NCBI GenBank assembly: GCA_018241965.1
Contig: JAFECS010000015.1
Coordinates: 41,586-105,585 of the forward strand
Length of the DNA stretch: 64,000 nucleotides
Direction of reading: 5' to 3'
Origin: Pseudomonadota bacterium
GTDB lineage: Bacteria > Pseudomonadota > Gammaproteobacteria > Berkiellales > Berkiellaceae
Part shown: piece by piece, positions 19,453 through 28,374 of the stretch
Layout: the number at the start of each line of letters is the position of its first letter
Position numbering within the stretch: position 1 is the first letter of the stretch
Translations under genes and position numbers: made by a program
Notes under the pieces: model-generated
What the model saw: only the letters and a program-made list of their open reading frames with translations
What the model was told of the DNA's origin: nothing
Database searches by the model: none

Positions 19453-20574
19453 ATGATTATATTTTTAAATGGGACTTCTTCCAGTGGTAAGTCCGTGATA
19501 GCACGAGAAATCATGCATCAATCTGAAAGGCCATTTTTGTATTATTCTATCGATCATTTAGTCAATTTTTGGATAGATGAAAAATTTGTTGCTTTTGAAG
19601 ATGAGCCCAAAGCGTGGTTTTTTCAACAACATCTTACCAATATTATTGATACACAACCCTCCCATATTGAGGGCCCTGATGTAGATCAATTACGTTGGGA
19701 TATGATAGAAGCATTTACCGTTCTTATTAAAAAAGGATACGATCTCATCATTGATGAGGTATTGTTGAAAAAAGAAATTTTTCAGCATTATGCGCACGCT
19801 TTATGCCATGCGCAAAAAGTGTATTTAATAAAAATAATTTGCGATCTTATTGAAAGTGAAAGGCGTGAGAAACTACGAGAAGACAGGTATGTGGGGCTGA
19901 CCAGATCCATATATGAAAAAGTATACCTTGAGCCGCCAAGTTATGATTTAGAAGTCGATACGACCTCTAATCCCGTGACACAAAGTGCTGTGCAAATATT
20001 AAGTTTTATTCGAAAAAATAATTCACCTTTAGCCTTTTTAAATTATGTCAGGGGTGCGATTAGCTTCAAACCGCTTGCCAGAGAACATTTTAAGTTAATG
20101 CATACCTGGATAAACACACCTCATGTCAATAAATGGTGGGGTGATAAAAAAGAATGGACGATGGAAGATATAGAGGAAAAGTATGCTACACGCGTAGAAC
20201 ATTATGCACTGGTTAATAATAATAAAATGCCTATGTTCAGCTTTATTATCTATTGTGCGCTGACGCCCATTGGGTACATTCAATGCTATAACGCATATGA
20301 ATACCCAAGAGAAGGGTATGTCCTTGAAAATTTACCGGCTTCACTTGGGGCGATTGATGTTTTTATCGGCGAAGCTGCTTACTTACACAAAGGCATAGGA
20401 ACAAGAAGTGTCGCTCAATTTGTACATGACATCGTTTGGCAGTATTTTAATCACTGCTATGTAGATGTTGATGTTAACAATAAGATAGCTATTTTGACGT
20501 ATCAAAAAGCGGGTTTTAAACAAGTGAAAGAGTATATTAAACCTGCAGTGATTGGCATGCTGATGAAAAAATGA
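19453..20574 (+). CDS. Fusion of CPT-like kinase and AAC(6')-like acetyltransferase
   Basis: A 373-aa two-domain protein. Residues 1 to about 190 resemble chloramphenicol phosphotransferase: P-loop 'GTSSSGKS' at 7-14, 'YDLIIDEVLL' for the Walker-B-like strand, 'REDRYVGLTR' for the lid and 'YDLEVDTT' near the end. Residues from about 203 resemble the AAC(6')-Ib group of GNAT aminoglycoside acetyltransferases: 'WINTPHVNKWWG', 'PIGYIQCYNAY', 'GAIDVFIGEAAYLHKGIGT' and 'YQKAGF'. Each half looks complete. Both families include antibiotic-modifying enzymes, but real substrates could be metabolites. The gene is preceded by an AT-rich region shared divergently with the kdp operon. Confidence 0.82.
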   Translation: MIIFLNGTSSSGKSVIAREIMHQSERPFLYYSIDHLVNFWIDEKFVAFEDEPKAWFFQQHLTNIIDTQPSHIEGPDVDQLRWDMIEAFTVLIKKGYDLIIDEVLLKKEIFQHYAHALCHAQKVYLIKIICDLIESERREKLREDRYVGLTRSIYEKVYLEPPSYDLEVDTTSNPVTQSAVQILSFIRKNNSPLAFLNYVRGAISFKPLAREHFKLMHTWINTPHVNKWWGDKKEWTMEDIEEKYATRVEHYALVNNNKMPMFSFIIYCALTPIGYIQCYNAYEYPREGYVLENLPASLGAIDVFIGEAAYLHKGIGTRSVAQFVHDIVWQYFNHCYVDVDVNNKIAILTYQKAGFKQVKEYIKPAVIGMLMKK

Positions 20575-20611
20575 CGGATGGTACGTTATCCCGAACGACT
20601 TGTTCTTCGTA

Positions 20612-20654
20612 GCTCACGAAGTGAGCGAAGTAGAAAGCGAGGAGGGATCTCCTC
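20612..20654. repeat. Palindromic REP-like element between convergent genes
   Basis: Two hairpins lie back to back: GCTCAC-GAA-GTGAGC at 20612-20626 (perfect 6-bp stem) and GAGGA-6 bases-TCCTC at 20639-20654. The surrounding text ('ATCCCGAACGAC', 'AGCGAGGAGGGATCTCC') is the style of dispersed intergenic repeats starting with TCATCCCGA. It fills the gap between two convergent genes. Only one copy was noticed in the window. It may also act as a bidirectional terminator. Confidence 0.4.
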
Positions 20655-20655
20655 T

Positions 20656-21309
20656 TTACATCCCTTTCTTCTTTTGTCTGGAGGTTATTAAGAAAATAAC
20701 AAAAACCAGCGCAATAATGATTATTCCCAGGTTACCATATTTTTTCCATTCACTGACTTGCGCTTTTTGTGGAGGAAACTCTTTTTGGTAGTAATGATAG
20801 AGTCCAGCTACGCCAATACGGGCCATTTCATCATATTTTTGTTCGTTTAAGTTTTTAGTAACATTATCGATAATTTCTTTGGCATTGGCCTCATTATAAG
20901 CTTGTGCAATATTGCTGGTGGGGCGAATCACAGCCACTTTGCTGCTGAGCACAATTAACATTAACACCCTTTTGTCAACGTTAGGTGCATTTTTAGCAAG
21001 TTGCTGTATGTAGGCATTTAATACTGCATCGGGCTGACGTTCATAAAAATTGGGCAATACAACAACTTCAATATGTAATCCGTCCCTGGATTCTATTGCT
21101 CCTAATTCATTTTCCAACTTATCAGCCATATCTTTACTGACGACATGCGCATTGTCTTGAAGATGCATGCCATCGGCAAAAAGCGTTGTTGAAATAAAGC
21201 AAAATAAAAGCCCAATGAGTAATAGGTATATAAAAGGTAAGCCCACATTACTTTTTAAAGTAGGATAGGCTTTGTTCATAAGCACACAAGATCGGATAAG
21301 TGAAGTCAT
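20656..21309 (-). CDS. TPM-domain membrane protein
   Basis: A 217-aa protein with an N-terminal membrane/signal segment (about residues 24-45), a TPM domain (about 50-175, 'QDNAHVVSKDMADKLENELG' through 'EMARIGVAGLYHYYQ') and a C-terminal membrane helix followed by a basic tail 'RQKKKG'. TPM proteins (YgcG type) are often linked to LemA and are thought to act in membrane protein quality control or phosphate-related chemistry; the function is unsettled. The ATG at 21309 has AGGA nine bases upstream, which supports it over the internal ATG at 21279. Confidence 0.8.
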   Translation of the reverse strand: MTSLIRSCVLMNKAYPTLKSNVGLPFIYLLLIGLLFCFISTTLFADGMHLQDNAHVVSKDMADKLENELGAIESRDGLHIEVVVLPNFYERQPDAVLNAYIQQLAKNAPNVDKRVLMLIVLSSKVAVIRPTSNIAQAYNEANAKEIIDNVTKNLNEQKYDEMARIGVAGLYHYYQKEFPPQKAQVSEWKKYGNLGIIIIALVFVIFLITSRQKKKGM

Positions 21310-21404
21310 AGGGCTAAATCCTAGCTATAGTTCATTTTTATCATAGCTAAAGAGTGACGTTACATCCAATTTGTTTTAATGAACGCATTCGGGCACTGAT
21401 TTTA

Positions 21405-21432
21405 TTTGCAGCGAACAAGACAGTGCTATAAT
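21405..21432 (+). promoter_or_regulatory. Extended -10 promoter of the protease gene
   Basis: TGC-TATAAT at 21424-21432 is a perfect extended -10 element. A -35 candidate TTTGCA is at 21405-21410 with a 16-base spacer. The start codon follows 32 bases downstream. Confidence 0.65.
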
Positions 21433-21464
21433 TTGAACAGCAAATAAGTTGGAATCACCCTGAT

Positions 21465-22439
21465 ATGGCATCTCTAAAAAAATCTATGGTTTTACTTTTT
21501 GCAGGTATATTCCTTGCGATAGGTTTTGGATCGATATACGCACATGAGGTGATAGTCAAAACAGCAAGAAGTGTTGAACCTTTTAAGCGACAAGTTCCTT
21601 GGGAAATTGATTTGGGTGATAAGGGTGTTTTGGAAGTAGCCATGATCAATGAATGGGGCTTTCCCATCGTGTCACTCTATGCCAATAAACAAGGTCCCTT
21701 TAAATTCTTAATAGATACTGGGGCAGATTCGTGTATTCTTTCCCATGAAATGGTAAAAAAATTAGCACTAACGGCAATAGATTCAAAAAAGAAAGAGTTT
21801 ATCACCCCTCATCAAAGAGCGACGGTTGATATTTCCTTATTTATCATCGAAGAGCTGCAACTGGGTGACGTGATAGTTAAACACGCTCCTTTTGTCGCCA
21901 CCAATACTGCAACGGATGATTTCCAATTGTTAAAAAATTTAAATATCGTTGGGATATTGGGCGCAAATCTTTTTCATGATGTTGTTTTAACATTAAATTT
22001 TGCGCAGCAGAAAATTGTTTTAAGCGATCATAAAGAATACAACCATGAAGGAACAAAGATCAAACTGAGCGGAACACATTATGTGCCGATGATTAAGGCA
22101 AAAGTACAAAATAATGAAAATATATCTGAATATGATTTGCTCATTGATTCAGGATATACCGGGTTTGTTAAAATGCCTGTTTGTTTCTCAGCAAGCGAAA
22201 AAGCAGATCATCCTGGTTCGGTTATCACCTATGATGCTTTCAATGGTTCCGATGGAGGATTTATTTCGGAACTTGATGGCACGCTAATTTTAGGAAATAA
22301 AAAAATAGAAAACCCCCTTGTTAAATTTAATATTGGAAATTGTGAAAAGCGTAACAAATGGGGATTAATTGGCACCCAGTTTTTACAATATCAAACGATG
22401 AGTATTGATCAAAAAAATCGTGAAGTTATTGTTCATTAA
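21465..22439 (+). CDS. Periplasmic retropepsin-like aspartyl protease with two lobes
   Basis: A 324-aa protein with a signal peptide (residues 1-26, ending SIYA-H). Lobe 1 has the catalytic motif D84-T-G-A and the matching second motif 'GILGANLF' at about 163-170. Lobe 2 repeats the pattern with D228-S-G-Y-T-G and 'GLIGTQFL' near the C-terminus. Retropepsin-like bacterial proteins usually have one D-T/S-G per chain and dimerise. Two complete motif pairs in one chain suggest an internal pseudo-dimer like pepsin. Substrates are unknown. Its 3' end overlaps the convergent GDYXXLXY gene by 14 bases. Confidence 0.78.
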   Translation: MASLKKSMVLLFAGIFLAIGFGSIYAHEVIVKTARSVEPFKRQVPWEIDLGDKGVLEVAMINEWGFPIVSLYANKQGPFKFLIDTGADSCILSHEMVKKLALTAIDSKKKEFITPHQRATVDISLFIIEELQLGDVIVKHAPFVATNTATDDFQLLKNLNIVGILGANLFHDVVLTLNFAQQKIVLSDHKEYNHEGTKIKLSGTHYVPMIKAKVQNNENISEYDLLIDSGYTGFVKMPVCFSASEKADHPGSVITYDAFNGSDGGFISELDGTLILGNKKIENPLVKFNIGNCEKRNKWGLIGTQFLQYQTMSIDQKNREVIVH

Positions 22440-22935
22440 CTTCCGGGTTGATTTCCTTGAGATCTTTATCCGCTAATCCAGATAACAGATAATCTTTAGC
22501 GCCTTTAAATTGAAAAATAGCAAAGGCAGCATTTTTATACAAAGTTGCCAATCCTTCTTGAAATAAAAAGGAATCTGGTTGAATGTGAATGGTGCGCATA
22601 TCCAAAACATGATAAGTATAGTGAATTAATTTTTCATTGTTGGCTAAGGGTTTGCCATCATACAGGCGGACAAAATGGGCAATATTATTATCATCGCCTT
22701 TAATGACGGCGGATGAGTTTTTTTGTAGTTCATTGCTACTAATTTCCCGCATTTCGCTTTCTATATCATAGCGAAATTGCATATAATCCCCTTGAATCAT
22801 TGAGCGTGGATCTAAAGCGGATATAGCCAAATACAAAGGCTGCCCCTGACTTAAGATAGCTTCTTTTTGATAAATGGCGATATTAAAAAAGCCAAGAATA
22901 ACAAGCGCCCCAATAAAAAGAACAGCCGTTCTCAT
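22426..22935 (-). CDS. GDYXXLXY-motif membrane protein
   Basis: A 169-aa protein with one N-terminal helix and the family motif as 'QGDYMQFRYD' at about 48-57. Proteins of this family are found as the last member of a trio with DUF2157 and DUF4401 membrane proteins, exactly as here. The domain is probably periplasmic. Function is unknown. It overlaps the DUF4401 gene by ATGA. Confidence 0.85.
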   Translation of the reverse strand: MRTAVLFIGALVILGFFNIAIYQKEAILSQGQPLYLAISALDPRSMIQGDYMQFRYDIESEMREISSNELQKNSSAVIKGDDNNIAHFVRLYDGKPLANNEKLIHYTYHVLDMRTIHIQPDSFLFQEGLATLYKNAAFAIFQFKGAKDYLLSGLADKDLKEINPEVNEQ

Positions 22936-24014
22936 GATTCACTATCATCCCATCTCATCAATTTTACAAACAATCGAATAGCTAGCATAATGACGCCAGT
23001 AGAAATTAAAAGCGCTGCTTTGTAATCAAGTGTAAATGGTAGCTCGTAGTAAAATAAAATTAAAAATAAGCAAAGAAAAGCCCCACCAATAATGTTGAGA
23101 GCCATTTCATGTTTAGCATAACCAAGGATTAATAACCCTAGCGCAAGCAGGATCCCTGGTGTGGATACAAAGGCAAGCGCCAGGACTGCTAAACAGGCAA
23201 GCAAGGTCGATATGCCAAAGAGTTGTCTTTTTTCTTGCGCCAGAATAAGACAAAGAAAAATAAGCGCTATACCTAAGACCCCATTAAAAGCAAAAGACGG
23301 TACTTTTAAATAACTGGGATCTGAAAAGAAAGGTAATAACAGAACACTTTCGCAAAGCGTTATGACTAAGGCGTAGTTTAAAGAAGACCAAGACAACGAC
23401 TTATTACGCCAGATAAATAGAAACCCTGCCAAAAACATCAACAAGCAAAAATAGCCAAAAAAAGTAACATTTGTTGAATAGAGAAATAGCGAATTATACA
23501 AAAGAGAAGTTAATGTAGCTGTAGATGATAAAAATCTATCAATGGGATTTGGAAATAGCACATAGGTGGGTAGTGTTACGAGTAATATACCCAGAGTAAT
23601 CGCCCATTCTACGCGCAGTGGTATTAGTGAATGATTGGCTAATTGCTCAAAACCCATCACCACAAGCACTTTACCCACAATCATTAAAATCAGTGCAGAT
23701 TGCAAACCTAAGCTTTGCCATATAGGTGTTTTGTATCTACAAGTATAATATGCAAGTAAGGCCAAAAGCATCGAGATGAAACCAACGCTAAACAACGAAA
23801 CAATATCATCGTAATGAATAATCGTTGTAAAAAGAAATCCCATGACACAAATAAAACCTAGCATAGCTCCCACGCCCATTAAAAAATGAACATATAACGG
23901 CAGTTTCGTCATATTGGCATGCGATAAAACATAAGCTTCAGCAAAACGCCTTTGGGTTAAGTAGTTTTTCGTTTCGAGCCAATCTAATACGCTTTGTACA
24001 CTATAGTTTTTCAT
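22932..24014 (-). CDS. DUF4401 polytopic membrane protein
   Basis: A 360-aa protein made almost entirely of hydrophobic helices (about ten), with a short soluble N-terminus ('SVQSVLDWLETKNYLTQ'). It is the middle gene of the DUF2157/DUF4401/GDYXXLXY trio and overlaps both neighbours by four bases. No enzymatic motif is visible. The tight coupling suggests the three form one membrane complex. Confidence 0.78.
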   Translation of the reverse strand: MKNYSVQSVLDWLETKNYLTQRRFAEAYVLSHANMTKLPLYVHFLMGVGAMLGFICVMGFLFTTIIHYDDIVSLFSVGFISMLLALLAYYTCRYKTPIWQSLGLQSALILMIVGKVLVVMGFEQLANHSLIPLRVEWAITLGILLVTLPTYVLFPNPIDRFLSSTATLTSLLYNSLFLYSTNVTFFGYFCLLMFLAGFLFIWRNKSLSWSSLNYALVITLCESVLLLPFFSDPSYLKVPSFAFNGVLGIALIFLCLILAQEKRQLFGISTLLACLAVLALAFVSTPGILLALGLLILGYAKHEMALNIIGGAFLCLFLILFYYELPFTLDYKAALLISTGVIMLAIRLFVKLMRWDDSES

Positions 24015-25063
24015 AGTAGTTTATCTTGAGTAAGGTGTTCAATGGGTGTGATTTTTTTAAGTATACTTGCCCCAATGGTGAAGATAATTAACGTCATTAA
24101 AGCCATTAACAACCAACTTGCCCGTTCATTAATGGTTGGTTCAGTAAAGAGTGTCACATTGCTGAGGATCTTATAGCTTACCATGCTGCCACCAAGGCAT
24201 AGTGCTAAAATCGTAAGACCTACTGCCCCAATATCAATTTTCTTGTATCGATAGTAATAAATGAGTGCAAACTGGATCAAGAGCCCAAGAATGGCACTTA
24301 AGCTCAAATAGAGATTTTTCCATTGTAGTGTTTGAATAAGAGCAAAAATGGGTACCAGTGAAATAATTAAAATGCTTAAAACGAGAAGAATCCTATACAG
24401 GCGTTGTTGACACCAGCTGATGTTTTTGTTTTGTGCATATTCTCTTAAGACAAGAAACATCCCAAAAAGCAACAGCTGTAAAAACGAAATAAAATAAATT
24501 GCATCTAAATTAACGGTCGTAGATTGCACCCAATATAAAGAAACGCTGATATTCAGTATTATTAACCACAGATACCAAAGAGCCAGGAATTGACTAATGC
24601 ACACCCAAGGTAAAATCAACAAAGACCAGGTGAGAAATAATTGATAACTATCTGCCCCAGTTTGATAAGCCTGACCAAACACCGCCAGGAAAACGCCAAC
24701 TAAAATGCAGGCAAAGGTTAGAAAAAGCTGGCCAGATAATTTGGATAATGAGAAAGCCCAAGCTCCAGCGGCACAAGCAATAAGTGCCGCCTCGATAGTG
24801 TGTAATTTATAACTGCTACTCATGTTCGCAAAGTTAAATGCAAAATAGAAAATAAGACCAGTGACTATAAATAAGGTACCTAAAATCTGTAGCATCCGTG
24901 ACGTCCAGGCCCCCCAGCTGACATGGGGATACAGCAGTGCTAATACACTGTCTCTGGCTTGCTGATTAATAAAACCTTTGGCAAATAAATCATGAATAAT
25001 CGATTGATTTGCTTGTTGTTGCATTAAGGTAATACTATCGTGGTCGTGATCTTCAATGCTCAT
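24011..25063 (-). CDS. DUF2157 polytopic membrane protein
   Basis: A 350-aa protein. An N-terminal soluble part of about 70 residues ('IIHDLFAKGFINQQARDSVLALL') resembles the DUF2157 region, and about ten membrane helices follow. It is first in the trio, so the promoter should lie in 25064-25156, where I see no clear hexamers. Function is unknown in the family. Confidence 0.78.
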   Translation of the reverse strand: MSIEDHDHDSITLMQQQANQSIIHDLFAKGFINQQARDSVLALLYPHVSWGAWTSRMLQILGTLFIVTGLIFYFAFNFANMSSSYKLHTIEAALIACAAGAWAFSLSKLSGQLFLTFACILVGVFLAVFGQAYQTGADSYQLFLTWSLLILPWVCISQFLALWYLWLIILNISVSLYWVQSTTVNLDAIYFISFLQLLLFGMFLVLREYAQNKNISWCQQRLYRILLVLSILIISLVPIFALIQTLQWKNLYLSLSAILGLLIQFALIYYYRYKKIDIGAVGLTILALCLGGSMVSYKILSNVTLFTEPTINERASWLLMALMTLIIFTIGASILKKITPIEHLTQDKLL

Positions 25064-25156
25064 CAGCTAGAATGCCGCTTTTCTATTAGTCCTCATATTT
25101 TCAAATTTCGGTTTATACGAGCACTTTCTTTAATTCACAACTAGATTTCAATACAG

Positions 25157-27145
25157 TTATTGCCTAGCGATGATAGGCGGAATGGGGCAGTTTAAGCTGG
25201 CGGCAATGGCCCTGACAAGCTCAACTTCCTCGAGGTTAAGCACATTATCTGAAGAGATGCACTCCAACAGCACATGAACAAGCTTTTCCTTACAAAGTGG
25301 CGATAAATACGCCAAGTTTGTTAATAGATCTTGAAACTTTAAGGGTTGCGTGTTGTTAATGATGGGCCTTTGAACTGCATTTTGTGTAAAATTTTTCATT
25401 AACTTTGCAAAGTCATTATCTTCCGTTTCTTGGTCTTTAGCACCCACTTTTAAGATCACAGATAACAATTGGCTAATGTCCGGTATCACAGGTTCAAAGG
25501 ATGTGTATTTAACTTTAATTAATCGCGATTGTCCAAAGGTTGCATTTTCGATAATTTTTAGCAGGGTAAATTGAAATAGCCTTTTATCAGCGCTTGCGCT
25601 GATATCTTGTAGATTTTGATAAATTTGTTGTTGTTTTTCAGATGAGTTTTGTAAAAATGCCGGCAACGAAATATCTAATAATGGTAAATGTGTTGCTTTG
25701 GGTAAAGATAAAATCAGTTTGCTTAAGGTGATAACTTTTGCGCAATCATCGGCCGAGAGAGCTTTATTTAATAAGCTTGATATTTCTTCAATCTTATCTT
25801 CATGGTATGAAAGAATGAGTGCATAAAAAACAAGATCAACTTTTTGAGGGTTATGGGCTAAATCCTGGATTTCCATTGGGATCTGGCTTATAAGCTCTGA
25901 AGCAATTTGTACATGATCTGAGGTCGGATTCCCTATGCTATTTTTAACATCCAAAGGTGCAATTTTGACGTTTGCCATGACACTGGCTGCGCCCATCATC
26001 AAAGCAGGGGAAAATGCACTAGCGACTTTGGGCGTAGGTTTTATTTCTTCCTTGTCGGTAATCTTTTTAGGTAAATCTTTAAATTGACCTTCAGGATCAA
26101 GCAAGGCTATTCTCTTTTCTAAAGGAGGATGGGTCGCCAGCAAATTTTGGAACATTATCCATCTTGGGGTGCAAAAACATAGATGGCTGATATCCTCTAC
26201 ATTTTTTGTCGCAAGATAAGTTCCCTGCTCGCTAATTAATATTCGTCGCAAAGCGTAAACTAACCCTTGCGGGTTACGGGTAAACTGTACGGACGAGGCA
26301 TCAGCTAATAACTCTCTTTGTCTTGCTACAGCCGCCTTTATTAATCGACCAAAAAATAAGCCAACATAGCCAATAATAAGTAAGCCAAGGCCTACTATTA
26401 AGATAGCAATAGCAATATTGCCACCACTTTTATTATCTGAAGAGCTACGTGTATTACTTCGTCCAAAAAAGCGTAATAAAAAATATCCCATTTGCCCAAT
26501 AAGTAATAATCCCCCCAATAGTCCCATCAGCTTGAGGCTAATATGCATATCGCTGTTTAAGATGTGACTAAATTCATGTCCGACAACGCTTTGTAACTCA
26601 TCTCGAGACAGTGTATCTAATGCACCTTGGGTGACAACCATGACGGTATCTTCAGGTTTGAATCCAGCAACAAAAGCATTGATGGCTTCATCTTCCATCA
26701 CATAAAGTTTGGGAATGTGCACGCCAGAGGCAATAGACATTTCTTCGACAATGTTGATAAATCTTTTTTCTAAGAAATTGGTGGTGTTAGGTGAGATTTC
26801 GCGGGCATTGACCATATTTGCTACAGCAACGCCGCCTTCTTTTAAAGCCACCATTTTAAATAGCGAACCCAGAAAAATAACCCCAATGATAACCGGGGAG
26901 ATAAGCAAAGCGACTCCCACAGCAAGGGAAATAATGGCCTCTTTATCGATATTGAGAATGTCCTCAGCGGTGAGTGGGTGCTGGGCATTTACCTGGGGCA
27001 TATACTTTTCAGGCGATAAAGCGATAATGGCTGTCATAAATATTAAATCAATTGTCAGAATAATAAACACAATGGCGAGCAGAAAATAAAGTACTAACCA
27101 AAAGGTTTTCTTTTTTGCTTTATCTTGGCTTTCAAAAAAGTTCAT
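25157..27145 (-). CDS. HtpX-like M48 metalloprotease with C-terminal extension
   Basis: A 662-aa membrane protease. Two N-terminal helices (about 15-40 and 70-97) precede the M48 domain with the zinc motif H190-E-F-S-H194 and a downstream glutamate in 'RQRELLADASS'. Another pair of helices lies between about 205 and 270. The C-terminal 300 residues are a soluble helical extension not present in classical HtpX (about 290 aa). The gene follows lemA by 14 bases, the common LemA/M48 arrangement. A role in membrane protein turnover is inferred from the family. Confidence 0.87.
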   Translation of the reverse strand: MNFFESQDKAKKKTFWLVLYFLLAIVFIILTIDLIFMTAIIALSPEKYMPQVNAQHPLTAEDILNIDKEAIISLAVGVALLISPVIIGVIFLGSLFKMVALKEGGVAVANMVNAREISPNTTNFLEKRFINIVEEMSIASGVHIPKLYVMEDEAINAFVAGFKPEDTVMVVTQGALDTLSRDELQSVVGHEFSHILNSDMHISLKLMGLLGGLLLIGQMGYFLLRFFGRSNTRSSSDNKSGGNIAIAILIVGLGLLIIGYVGLFFGRLIKAAVARQRELLADASSVQFTRNPQGLVYALRRILISEQGTYLATKNVEDISHLCFCTPRWIMFQNLLATHPPLEKRIALLDPEGQFKDLPKKITDKEEIKPTPKVASAFSPALMMGAASVMANVKIAPLDVKNSIGNPTSDHVQIASELISQIPMEIQDLAHNPQKVDLVFYALILSYHEDKIEEISSLLNKALSADDCAKVITLSKLILSLPKATHLPLLDISLPAFLQNSSEKQQQIYQNLQDISASADKRLFQFTLLKIIENATFGQSRLIKVKYTSFEPVIPDISQLLSVILKVGAKDQETEDNDFAKLMKNFTQNAVQRPIINNTQPLKFQDLLTNLAYLSPLCKEKLVHVLLECISSDNVLNLEEVELVRAIAASLNCPIPPIIARQ

Positions 27146-27159
27146 TGCTTATCACTACT

Positions 27160-27762
27160 TTAAGTGAAGGAGACTTTAACAGCTTCTTTCGCCTCTGGTT
27201 TTGAAACCTCGAAATTCGTCGCCAAGCTAAAGCCAAACATTCCGGCGACCATGTTGCTGGGAAATTGTGAGCGATACGTATTGTATACCATCACCGCGTC
27301 GTTATAGGATTGCCTTGCAAAGCTCACTTTGTTTTCCGTAGAGGATAATTCCTCCATCAGTTGTTGCATGGTTTGATTTGCTTTTAAATCGGGGTAATTT
27401 TCAGCTAACGCAAAGAATTTACCCATAGAAGAAGTTAATGTGGATTCAGCGGAAATTAACTTCTGCATAGACTCATTATCATCAGGTTTGGCAGCTGTGG
27501 TGCTTGCTGCGGCTTTTGCCGTGTTTCTGGCATCGATTATTTTAGTGAGCGTTTCCTGCTCATATTTCATGTAACCTTTGGCAGTTTCCACTAAGTTCGG
27601 AATTAAATCATAACGTCGTTGTAGTTGCACATCAATTTGTGAAAAGGCATTCACAAATCTATTTTTTAGCTGAATTAGCTGGTTATAGACACCAATCACG
27701 TAGAGCACTATCAATAAAATAATGCCAATGAGCACTCCTAAGGTGATCAGTAGTGTTTGCAT
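27160..27762 (-). CDS. lemA: LemA family protein
   Basis: A 200-aa protein with an N-terminal signal-anchor helix and the LemA helical domain ('NRFVNAFSQIDVQLQRRYDLIPNLVET', 'ARQSYNDAVMVYNTYRSQFPSNMVAGMFGF'). A longer frame to 27900 is open but would overlap the divergent dps gene. The ATG at 27762 is preceded by AAGGA and a perfect -10, so it was chosen. LemA proteins are of unknown biochemical role and often accompany M48 proteases and TPM proteins, both of which occur nearby. Confidence 0.9.
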   Translation of the reverse strand: MQTLLITLGVLIGIILLIVLYVIGVYNQLIQLKNRFVNAFSQIDVQLQRRYDLIPNLVETAKGYMKYEQETLTKIIDARNTAKAAASTTAAKPDDNESMQKLISAESTLTSSMGKFFALAENYPDLKANQTMQQLMEELSSTENKVSFARQSYNDAVMVYNTYRSQFPSNMVAGMFGFSLATNFEVSKPEAKEAVKVSFT

Positions 27763-27785
27763 GATGAGTATTTCCTTTAAGGTTT

Positions 27786-27802
27786 GACTATTATATATAG
27801 TC
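27786..27802 (-). promoter_or_regulatory. Promoter -10 of lemA within an inverted repeat
   Basis: On the minus strand TATAAT (27795-27790) is a perfect -10. It sits inside a perfect 6-bp inverted repeat, GACTAT-5 bases-ATAGTC. The -35 is not recognisable. The position, 28 bases before the lemA ATG, is suitable. Confidence 0.45.
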
Positions 27803-27876
27803 TTCACCTCTTGGGTTTTCTTTAATTGAGCCGATAACAGCATATCTAAACAAATAATAAGTAGAGCGAGGCAATC

Positions 27877-28320
27877 ATGGCCCACCAGAGAGAGCTGCAA
27901 GGTTTAAAAGTGCTCTTGGCTAACACTTACGCTTTGTATTTAAAAACACAGAATTATCATTGGAACGTGGTAGGGCCTCAGTTTCACGCATATCATTTAT
28001 TATTTGAGACTGAATATAAAGAGCTCCTTGACGCGGTAGATGAAATTGCTGAAAGAATTCGCGCTAAAGGGCAATATTCGCCAGGTAGCTTTAAAGAGTT
28101 TTCTGAATTAAAAACAATACCTGAAGCTAAAGCTAAGCTTGATGCACTGGGAATGATAAAAGATTTAAGCGAATCGCATGAAACCATCTGCAAATCTTTG
28201 CACGAACTGCTAGAAAAAGCGAAAACTGAAAACGACGATGTGACCCAAGATCTTATTTTGGAAAGAATGGAATTTCACGAAAAAACCATTTGGATGTTAA
28301 AGTCGCACTTACAACATTGA
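27877..28320 (+). CDS. dps: Dps-family ferritin-like DNA protection protein
   Basis: A 147-aa Dps/ferritin-like protein. The dinuclear ferroxidase ligands sit in 'NYHWNVVGPQFHAYHLLFETEY' (residues 26-48) and 'ELLDAVDEIAERIRAKG' (about 49-65). Members store iron, detoxify peroxide and, in Dps, bind DNA. The N-terminus is short and has few basic residues, so DNA binding is uncertain. A GAGG site lies six bases before the ATG. It is divergent from lemA with 114 bases between. Confidence 0.92.
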   Translation: MAHQRELQGLKVLLANTYALYLKTQNYHWNVVGPQFHAYHLLFETEYKELLDAVDEIAERIRAKGQYSPGSFKEFSELKTIPEAKAKLDALGMIKDLSESHETICKSLHELLEKAKTENDDVTQDLILERMEFHEKTIWMLKSHLQH

Positions 28321-28374
28321 CCCACCTGTCTTTAATTGCTAGGATTGGCGATTTTAGGTTACTTGGGCAACAAC

